Shown: one piece after another, positions 1 to 5,393 of the stretch
How positions within the stretch are numbered: position 1 is the first letter of the stretch
Layout of the letters: every line of letters begins with the position of its first letter
Source of the DNA: Thermodesulfovibrionales bacterium
GTDB taxonomy: Bacteria; Nitrospirota; Thermodesulfovibrionia; Thermodesulfovibrionales; Dissulfurispiraceae
Length of the DNA: 40,234 nt
NCBI GenBank assembly: GCA_020062545.1
Contig: JAGUWD010000022.1
Coordinates: 1 to 40,234, forward strand
Reading direction: 5' to 3'
Program-made: the position numbers and the translations under genes
Notes under the pieces: model-generated
The model's database searches: none
Told to the model about the DNA's origin: nothing
What the model saw: only the letters and a program-made list of their open reading frames with translations

Positions 1-1
1 A

Positions 2-124
2 GCTTATCTGGAGGCCGCTCTTGAAGACGGGCATCCGGCAGTCATAGCCGCTGCCTTGGGTAATATCTCCCGCGCCAAGGGCATGACGAAAATAGCCCGT
101 ATTACTATAAAAGGGTTTGGTTAG
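2..124 (+). pseudogene. HigA-like antitoxin fragment, 5' end outside window
   Basis: The frame starting at base 2 reads AYLEAALEDGHPAVIAAALG, typical of the addiction-module antidote (HigA-like) proteins in which an E-A-A-L-x-D-G segment precedes a Cro-type HTH. The usual MT(x)IAR start of the HTH is present (MTKIAR). After it the sequence turns into ITIKGFG and stops, so the second half of the HTH and the C-terminus are missing. The gene enters from the left edge, so its N-terminus cannot be judged. I infer a truncated antitoxin, perhaps broken by a rearrangement at the island end. Confidence 0.6.
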
Positions 125-248
125 ATTATTAAGGGGTTGCTGACAGCGAGTGTTAAGAACTCTTTTTTAAAAAGTCATTGAAATTCCTTGTCACCTAAAA
201 TTTGATTTATATCTTTTGGTATATATATACGAAAAGATATAAATATAC

Positions 249-336
249 GAAAACCTAGCAGGACTGATTGTTTTGGCTATATGGGCTTTTATTATCTCAT
301 ACCGTGAAGACCATCCCAAAAAGGAGGACAAGTTAT
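249..336 (+). pseudogene. Membrane peptide fragment, N-terminus lost
   Basis: An open frame encodes NLAGLIVLAIWAFIISYRED followed by HPKKEDKL and a stop. It is one transmembrane segment with a charged tail. There is no start codon downstream of an in-frame TAA, so the N-terminus looks lost. The S-Y-(R/K)-(E/D)-x-H-P pattern recurs in the next small gene, so the two may be a tandem pair of related single-pass peptides. No function recognised. Confidence 0.35.
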
Positions 337-448
337 GATTGGAATGATAATAATGCTCATTGCTGTTATTGTTATAGGTATTTTTGCCCTTACTGTCTCC
401 TACAAAGACGAGCATCCCATGCAGCACAAAATTTGTATTTTTAAGTAA
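335..448 (+). CDS. Small single-pass membrane peptide ending inside a 16-bp repeat motif
   Basis: This 37-residue frame has a good ribosome-binding site (aaggagga, 321-328). It encodes one hydrophobic helix (about residues 3-22) followed by SYKDEHPMQHK. The last residues, CIFK and the stop, are written by the TTGTATTnnTAAGTAA motif at 433-448, so the natural C-terminus has probably been replaced by an element end. The preceding fragment shares the S-Y-x-x-x-H-P pattern. Function unknown. I infer a gene truncated by insertion of the repeat-bounded module. Confidence 0.45.
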   Translation: MIGMIIMLIAVIVIGIFALTVSYKDEHPMQHKICIFK

Positions 449-450
449 AA
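430..450 (+). repeat. Outer inverted repeat, left copy (21 bp)
   Basis: Bases 430-450 are the exact reverse complement of 15864-15884. The repeat contains the 16-bp motif in inverted orientation (TTGTATTTTTAAGTAA, 433-448). With its partner it brackets about 15.4 kb that include the replication, transfer and HigBA genes, so it is a candidate left boundary of the module. No target-site duplication is visible outside it. Confidence 0.75.
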
Positions 451-578
451 GTTTCACAACTGAATTCAGGGCGTGAGTATCTGAACCTCTTACTCCACAA
501 TACAAAATTCTATTTACCGTATTTGTGTTAATATGTAATCACATAGGTTTTTGCTTTATTTTCAAGGAGATAATAGGC

Positions 579-726
579 AGCTTACTTACCAATACAAATA
601 AAGAATAAGGTATAATTGTATTGTTAAGTAATAAAAGGTAAAAAAACACTTTATATCAAAGAGTTATAGATAAGCACCACTAATACACAAGATAAAAAAT
701 TCTTTTTTTGTATTGCTAAGTAAGCT
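579..726 (+). repeat. Inner long terminal inverted repeat, left copy
   Basis: About 148 bp that match the reverse complement of 14734-14882 at close to 90% identity. A stretch of about 66 bp (about 615-680) has a single mismatch. The repeat starts with TTACTTAccAATACAA (582-597), has an inverted motif copy at 616-631 and ends with one at 708-723. Its own two ends pair as an imperfect terminal inverted repeat of about 26 bp. The 450-735 gap has no convincing gene: 451-578 is AT-rich with no feature I can name, and the rest is this repeat. Confidence 0.85.
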
Positions 727-735
727 TCTGTTCTT

Positions 736-1596
736 TTAGGGCTTGGGCTTAAGAAAGAGCCTTAAAATCTTACTAAGCTCTATCATTAGCTGAGATAATA
801 AATGGTCTATTTTTTCAGGTGGTATTTTTTCTATCTCTCTCTTTATTTCGGCATATTCATCTTTATTGCCCATCATAGATGAATGAGACCAGATATCCTT
901 AGCCAGTCTTACGAGAAATGCCTTTTTTTCGATGCTCCTATGTTTTATTAAGTCGTTTATCCAATCTAATTTTTCCGCCCCTTCTCTAATGTCTTTATAG
1001 TAAAAATAGCTTATACCTGATATACTGATATCAAAATATTTTTTTTCTGAAAGAGTTTTTTCATGTAAAAGCGAAATTAAGTCGTTTTCATTAAATAGGT
1101 TATTATTTTTTCTTTTAAATAGGAATATATTTTTGTCATCGTCCTGAATTACCAAGGCATAGATTGAGCTGCCCTGTCGTTCCTGCTGTAATATTTGTCT
1201 GTAAAGAGTTTTGTCTTGACGGAAACCGAGTGAGGAGGAAATACCAGTGTGTATAGCTGGTTTTAAAAAAATGAATATAACTTTTTCGTTCTTGTCAGCG
1301 ATAAGCTTGATAAGACTGTAATCTATTTGCCCCAGCGGATCTTCCGCTAAAAACATTTTAATTATTTTATTGCTGTCTATTAGTTTAAAAGGATTCCCTG
1401 TGCCATCTGCTACATAATCAGGATTTAGGTTAAGAAGGGGAGCAATTTTGAGCAGAGTTTCTATAGAGAGGGATGCCTTTATTTTTTCAAACTGAGCTAT
1501 CGCCGCTTGGCTAATTCCTAATTTTTCGGCAAGCTCCATTTGGGTTATACCCTGCGCTTCTCGAACTTTCTTAATGAACAGGCCTAATTTTTCCAT
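736..1596 (-). CDS. XRE-family transcriptional regulator
   Basis: A 286-residue protein. Residues about 4-62 form a Cro/CI-type HTH (KVREAQGITQMELAEKLGIS then QAAIAQFEK), as in the XRE family. The remaining 220 residues are a charged, mixed alpha/beta region with no domain I recognise, possibly a sensor. It is transcribed away from the replication operon and stops 9 bp inside the left long repeat. The promoter in front of it (TTGACA, then TTATAT) overlaps inverted ATAACTT/AAGTTAT half-sites, which fits autoregulation. Its place at the left end, divergent from the rep genes, suggests control of module copy number or transfer. The role is inference. Confidence 0.75.
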   Translation of the reverse strand: MEKLGLFIKKVREAQGITQMELAEKLGISQAAIAQFEKIKASLSIETLLKIAPLLNLNPDYVADGTGNPFKLIDSNKIIKMFLAEDPLGQIDYSLIKLIADKNEKVIFIFLKPAIHTGISSSLGFRQDKTLYRQILQQERQGSSIYALVIQDDDKNIFLFKRKNNNLFNENDLISLLHEKTLSEKKYFDISISGISYFYYKDIREGAEKLDWINDLIKHRSIEKKAFLVRLAKDIWSHSSMMGNKDEYAEIKREIEKIPPEKIDHLLSQLMIELSKILRLFLKPKP

Positions 1597-1602
1597 AGTA
1601 AA

Positions 1603-1712
1603 AATATAACTTATTTAAAAAGTTATGTCAACTTATTTTTTTGCTTGACAAAGCCTAAAAATTATTGTATATATAATATAAGCATAAATACTTATTAATA
1701 TAAGTAATTTAA
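1603..1712. promoter_or_regulatory. Divergent promoter/operator region for regulator and rep operon
   Basis: Leftward: TTGACA (complement of 1626-1631) with a TTATAT -10 box serves the XRE gene, and ATAACTT (1607-1613) pairs with AAGTTAT just downstream as a palindromic operator. Rightward: TTGACA at 1645-1650 and TATATA at 1668-1673 have a 17-bp spacer. A second palindrome, TACTTA-ttaata-TAAGTA, lies at 1689-1706; its arms match the outer half of the 16-bp end motif. The XRE protein is the obvious candidate binder. Confidence 0.6.
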
Positions 1713-1784
1713 GCGAGATATGAGGAAAGGTAATATATATAACAGGACATAAAGCCAAAACAAACAGAAACAGGAGGTAAAAAA

Positions 1785-2393
1785 ATGGGAAAAACAAAAG
1801 CAGCAGAAAAAACCCCCAACGTGTCAAGGTTAGCGGCCGGGCACGTTGAGGGCAGCAGCCCAACCCCAGGCGAGGAAGGCTACACTGATAGTGTAGCCGA
1901 ATTTGTACAAAAAAACTATCACAACTTAAGCCGGTGGTGTCACAGCCGCTGGAACGGCAGCGGCCAGGACGTGTTGCATGAGGCCATCCGGCTCGCGGCC
2001 GGCGAGAAAAACAAGGACGGTACATGGGAGCGGGTACCGCTGCAGTACCTCACTTTTACACTTTTCGCCCGGCTTGCCGCCGAGGCAGCGCGAGGCATAA
2101 AACTGCGGCAATGGCGGCACACGCCGGACGGCGTGGTAATCGAGCCACCCCGTGAGGGCATGCCTATGCCAGTGCCCACCAGCACCGGCAAACAGATGGA
2201 TGAGCGGATCATCGCGGCGATGCGATATGCATCGCCTGAGATAGCACAGGCAATGCAAAAAGTTTTGGAGGGCTACACCTTCCGCGAGGCCGCTCGTAAG
2301 CTCGGCTTGCGGGAGTCTGAGCTTTCACGCCGCCTCGCAAGGCTCGGCGGGCGGACGAGCCGGCAGCTCAACCTGTTTGTGTCGGGGGTGTAA
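1785..2393 (+). CDS. Small HTH protein, sigma-region-4-like C-terminus
   Basis: A 202-residue protein with a strong ribosome-binding site (aggaggt). Residues about 150-195 form a predicted HTH (YTFREAARKLGLRESELSRR) like sigma-70 region 4 or a resolvase-type HTH. The middle (WCHSRW ... DVLHEAI ... YLTFTLFARLAAEAARGIK) has the look of a sigma region-2 helical bundle, but I cannot prove this. It is the first gene of the replication operon and its stop lies 1 base before the RepA start. Codons are strikingly GC-rich next to AT-rich neighbours, so it may have been acquired separately. It could be a plasmid-type regulator or an accessory replication factor. Confidence 0.55.
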   Translation: MGKTKAAEKTPNVSRLAAGHVEGSSPTPGEEGYTDSVAEFVQKNYHNLSRWCHSRWNGSGQDVLHEAIRLAAGEKNKDGTWERVPLQYLTFTLFARLAAEAARGIKLRQWRHTPDGVVIEPPREGMPMPVPTSTGKQMDERIIAAMRYASPEIAQAMQKVLEGYTFREAARKLGLRESELSRRLARLGGRTSRQLNLFVSGV

Positions 2394-2394
2394 C

Positions 2395-3261
2395 ATGGAA
2401 AAAGAAAAAAAAGAAAAACGGGGAAATAAACTCTGGGGCATTGAGCCAGGTGTAACCGCATGGCTCGACAGTGAGGCAGAGACCGCAAACGACTGGCTTG
2501 TCGACAAACTCATGTACAAAAATACTATCTGTATCCTCGATGGCCTCGGAGCGTCGGGCAAAAGCTACCTTGCATTACAGCTTGCTGTCTCAATTGCCGC
2601 CGGATTGCCATTTTTGGGTGTTCTGCCTGTCCAGAAGGGGCGGGTCCTTTTTCTTAATGCCGAGGATCCAGACAACATCAGCCATACTCGTTTCAGAGCA
2701 ATATGCAAAAACTACCTTAGCACAAACAGCATCGATGAAAAAAAACTATACGAAGCAGTGAAGAACATCACATATGTTTCCATGACATCTGCAGATGTCA
2801 TTTCGATATTGCTGGATGAAAAATTGCAACCGAACTCGACATACATCGAACTTGCTCAATTTTGCAGAGCTTGGAAGCCCGACCTAATAATTTTAGACCC
2901 GCTGATTGAGTTCATCGCAGATGAGAACAAGTCAACATATGCGAAGCAATTTTACTCTGCATTACGGCGGTTAAATACAACTATTCTTATTTTACATCAC
3001 AATAGTAAAAACGGCATAAATGGTGAAGGGGAAGACCGCACAAAAGCACGAGGGTCAAGCGTTTTTGTTGAGAATGCGAGGACGAGGATGATGCTGAAGA
3101 ACGGCCAACTAATCGTAGAAAAAAACAACTATTACAGACCTTTCAGCATAGACTTGGAGTTCGAGGGTGGGATGTGGTATGCCAGCAAAATCAACACAGA
3201 GAAGGCAATAGAAGAACAGCCAAAACCAAAAAGAAAACCTATACGTTTTATAAAAACGTAA
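2395..3261 (+). CDS. repA: RepA-like replicative helicase/ATPase (AAA_25, RecA fold)
   Basis: A 288-residue ATPase of the RSF1010 RepA / plasmid RepA type, which forms a ring helicase that unwinds plasmid origins. Walker A is GLGASGKSYLALQLA (about residues 52-66). Walker B is PDLIILDPL. A sensor-like LILHHNSK follows, and the order matches hexameric RecA-like helicases. ATG at 2395 is preferred because the upstream gene stops at 2393 and GGGGGTG sits just upstream. The gene continues directly into the initiator gene. The C-terminal tail is rich in Lys/Pro. The family is clear; the exact subgroup is not. Confidence 0.85.
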   Translation: MEKEKKEKRGNKLWGIEPGVTAWLDSEAETANDWLVDKLMYKNTICILDGLGASGKSYLALQLAVSIAAGLPFLGVLPVQKGRVLFLNAEDPDNISHTRFRAICKNYLSTNSIDEKKLYEAVKNITYVSMTSADVISILLDEKLQPNSTYIELAQFCRAWKPDLIILDPLIEFIADENKSTYAKQFYSALRRLNTTILILHHNSKNGINGEGEDRTKARGSSVFVENARTRMMLKNGQLIVEKNNYYRPFSIDLEFEGGMWYASKINTEKAIEEQPKPKRKPIRFIKT

Positions 3262-3275
3262 AAAACGAGGTAATA

Positions 3276-4028
3276 ATGATGAAAGACTATAGAGACATTA
3301 AAATGTTTAATAGAATCCTTAGGTACGAAATTTTTAGCGTCTCAGAAAAACGACAAAAAGGTTATGACAAAACAATTAGACTTGAAGACGACGCAAATAT
3401 ACGAGTAACATGCTTTGAAACAGTCAATCAGCACGACAAGGATTTATTGTTTGTTTTGGTTTATTTTTTTTGTGAGGCGGAAAAACACGGAGTTGTCGAT
3501 ATTGTCTTGCATGAAGATATTAGAGTTATCGCAGCTGACTTTTATATCAGAGACATATCGCTGCTGCTCAAAAATCATGACTATGACTATTTCAAAAAAT
3601 GTCTTGACAGACTAACATCGCTGACTATTTTTTTCAGCGACAGAAAAAAATCAGAGGCAGTCCGTTTCATACAGCACTACAAAATCAACGAGGAAGATAA
3701 AACAATCACTGTGTATATTAATTATGACTTTTATCTACAGTGCAAAAAAGATGGACTAATAATTAACCTCACCACACTGCTCAACCTAAAAAAGCAAATC
3801 GCTAAGCAATTGTACTGTGTAATTATTAGCAATTCCAACATCAGCCTTGAAAAAACGCTGATTGAAAGAACAGCCATAAATGCTAATCGATATGATAACG
3901 CCCAGCGACTGCTTAGACAAGCGTTCGAGGAGCTTGTCAAAAAACACGTTATTAAAAATTTCACGCTGGACAAGGCAAAGAACGGAAAATGGCATTATGT
4001 GTATGAGCGATATCAAGTCGTTCCGTAG
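3276..4028 (+). CDS. Winged-helix plasmid replication initiator (RepC-like)
   Basis: A 250-residue, strongly basic protein placed 14 bp after repA. The start at 3276 follows acgaggt; a second ATG is adjacent. The body has two predicted winged-helix units (about 40-140 and 165-245), including RDISLLLKNHDYDYFKKCLD and RYDNAQRLLRQAFEELVKKH, as in RepC or Rep_3 initiators that bind iterons and recruit the helicase. Its stop codon lies inside the first of two 21-bp direct repeats. Helicase plus initiator plus iterons is a plasmid replicon, unusual inside an integrated island. The identification rests on context and fold rather than a diagnostic motif. Confidence 0.65.
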   Translation: MMKDYRDIKMFNRILRYEIFSVSEKRQKGYDKTIRLEDDANIRVTCFETVNQHDKDLLFVLVYFFCEAEKHGVVDIVLHEDIRVIAADFYIRDISLLLKNHDYDYFKKCLDRLTSLTIFFSDRKKSEAVRFIQHYKINEEDKTITVYINYDFYLQCKKDGLIINLTTLLNLKKQIAKQLYCVIISNSNISLEKTLIERTAINANRYDNAQRLLRQAFEELVKKHVIKNFTLDKAKNGKWHYVYERYQVVP

Positions 4029-4325
4029 TGGTAGGAAAAAGCGTTCCGTAGTGGTAGGAAAATTGACCCCTAAAATTTCCAATAAATCGAAGCCAGTCAA
4101 CGCTTTGCTGAAAATCTGGTTTTTGGCTTATAGAAATATACCCTCATAGAGAGGGTATATATGGATAGGTGGTTTAAAACCACCTATCCATATAAAACAT
4201 TTATCTTAATTACCGCTATCTCAAAACCACTTATCTCAAAACCACTGTGGAAAAGGCTTATTTATAAGCTGTACACGTGTAAAGGTTTGTTTATTTTTCC
4301 TTTTAAAGAGAAAATCATCTTATGC
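4019..4325. other. Candidate replication origin (iterons, hairpins)
   Basis: Two exact 21-bp direct repeats (4019-4039, 4042-4062; core CCGTAGTGGTAGGAAAA, 23-bp period) start in the end of the initiator gene. Next come a 10-bp-stem hairpin (4136-4145/4151-4160) and an overlapping palindrome with perfect 18-bp arms around a single base (4158-4175/4177-4194). Then the 15-bp unit TATCTCAAAACCACT is repeated twice in tandem, sharing AAAACCAC with the palindrome, and TACACGTGTA lies at 4272-4281. No coding frame is convincing. I see no perfect DnaA box. This is a typical layout for an iteron-type oriV. Confidence 0.65.
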
Positions 4326-4691
4326 TTATATTGCCACCTCAAAGGCAATTTTATCATAGCGCACGCGTGGAATTTTCTTATCCCTCGTCTCGGTTACATT
4401 TACAAGCCCCACCTCTTGTAAATATGTAATGTCCTGTAGGACGTTCTTAATGTCCCTGTGAAGAATCTTTGCAAGCTCATATACTGAGGCAGGCTTTTTG
4501 TCCTTGATGGTTTTTAAAAGCTCCATGCGTTTTTCGGTAAGAACCTTCCGCATCTCACGGAGATTACTGAAATACACAGCCTCTTTTTTCTGGACATGCT
4601 CGCCCCTTGATAATTTTTCGAAAACCTCTCCGGCCTCTTTCAATGCTTCATCAAGTCCCTTTATTTCTATTCTGACTCTTTTAATCTTCAT
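4326..4691 (-). CDS. tumA: TumA-type antitoxin, HVO_A0114/MarR-like DNA-binding protein
   Basis: A 121-residue protein when started at the ATG at 4691, which has agaggggg upstream; a GTG at 4700 is also in frame. Residues about 50-115 form a winged HTH (ELLKTIKDKKPASVYELAKI ... VLQDITYLQEVGLV) of the HVO_A0114 putative DNA-binding family, the known partner of DUF6516 toxins. It overlaps the end of the toxin gene by about 11 bases, so the two are co-translated. Its expected role is to neutralise the toxin and repress the operon. It sits between the origin and the relaxase, a usual place for a plasmid maintenance system. Confidence 0.75.
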   Translation of the reverse strand: MKIKRVRIEIKGLDEALKEAGEVFEKLSRGEHVQKKEAVYFSNLREMRKVLTEKRMELLKTIKDKKPASVYELAKILHRDIKNVLQDITYLQEVGLVNVTETRDKKIPRVRYDKIAFEVAI

Positions 4692-4974
4692 CCCAATCAC
4701 CCCCTCTTATCTGTTTGATGTCATTCTTAAAATCTCTTAGTAAATCCCATATATTTGTGAATACATAAGACTCCTCTTTATCGCCATAATGCCTATGATC
4801 GCCCTTGCCTTCCGAATTATCATAGCCGAGCATCCTCTTACCGCCGTTTATATAAACTATTGAGTATTTAACACCATGAGGCTTATCTTCGGACCTTGGA
4901 ACTTGCCATATTTTAATTTCTACAATTTCATCTCCTTTAACCTCTTTGGTATGGAGAATTTTCACCGCCCTCAT
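4681..4974 (-). CDS. tumE: TumE-family toxin (DUF6516)
   Basis: A 97-residue protein with the family signature YDNSEGKGDHRH (residues 51-62) followed by YVFTNIWDLLRDF. This is the hallmark of DUF6516/TumE toxins, paired with HVO_A0114-type antitoxins. It is the first gene of a leftward two-gene operon, toxin first. The ATG is only about 8 bases from the -10 box, so the transcript is probably leaderless. Length and start (MRAVKILHT) match the family. The molecular target is not deducible here. Confidence 0.82.
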   Translation of the reverse strand: MRAVKILHTKEVKGDEIVEIKIWQVPRSEDKPHGVKYSIVYINGGKRMLGYDNSEGKGDHRHYGDKEESYVFTNIWDLLRDFKNDIKQIRGGDWDED

Positions 4975-4981
4975 AGTAGGT

Positions 4982-5010
4982 ATTATATACCCACTAAAAA
5001 ATAATTACAA
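4982..5010 (-). promoter_or_regulatory. Promoter of tumE-tumA, leaderless type
   Basis: On the minus strand TTGTAA (5010-5005) and TATAAT (4987-4982) are separated by exactly 17 bp. Transcription should start at about 4975, at or next to the toxin ATG (4974), leaving no room for a ribosome-binding site. The -10 box lies in an imperfect palindrome (GGTATATAATACC), a plausible operator for the antitoxin. Confidence 0.6.
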
Positions 5011-5086
5011 GTTTTATTTAAAAATCTGAAAATTTTTTAAAGCTCGGTGCATATAGATAGTAAAGGTAATATGAGGAGGTGATTGT

Positions 5087-5386
5087 ATGAGAGAAAAATT
5101 AATGACAGTAGATGAGCTTGCTGAGATGCTCGGCATGACAAAGACAGGCATATACCAGGGGGTCTATCACAAACGCATTCCGGCTATATCCATCAGTAAG
5201 AAATGCCTCCGCTTCTCGCCGGCGGAAATTCAAGAATGGCTCAACAAAAAGAAAACTCATGTAGTAGAGAAAGAGCCGAGAACACCTGTCCGCCGCAGTC
5301 CAGGCAGGCCGAGGAAAAACTGCTCGGCAAAAAACGATTACATTAGTCGCCTCGTTGAGCAAGCAAAAAAGGAGGTGAGAAAATAA
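5087..5386 (+). CDS. Excisionase/AlpA-like HTH protein with AT-hook tail
   Basis: A 99-residue protein with a perfect ribosome-binding site (gaggaggtgat). Residues 6-55 (MTVDELAEMLGMTKTGIYQG ... CLRFSPAEIQEWLNKK) are a MerR/AlpA-type helix_turn_helix_17 domain, as in excisionases and phage regulators. The tail carries RRSPGRPRK (about residues 69-77), a classic AT-hook. It lies directly before the relaxase gene, so it may be a relaxosome accessory or a regulator of transfer. The domain makes DNA binding firm; whether it acts as an excisionase is open. Confidence 0.7.
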   Translation: MREKLMTVDELAEMLGMTKTGIYQGVYHKRIPAISISKKCLRFSPAEIQEWLNKKKTHVVEKEPRTPVRRSPGRPRKNCSAKNDYISRLVEQAKKEVRK

Positions 5387-5393
5387 GGGCGAT

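Noticed and set aside
191-505. Leftward frame of 104 codons at the left edge
   Set aside because: It overlaps the small membrane peptide with a good ribosome-binding site on the other strand, and its content (Asn/Tyr-rich, YIYIFSYIYT) reflects AT repeats.
1633-2258. Leftward frames opposite the GC-rich 1785 gene
   Set aside because: GC-rich coding DNA produces long antisense frames. These have no starts with ribosome-binding sites and no recognisable domain.
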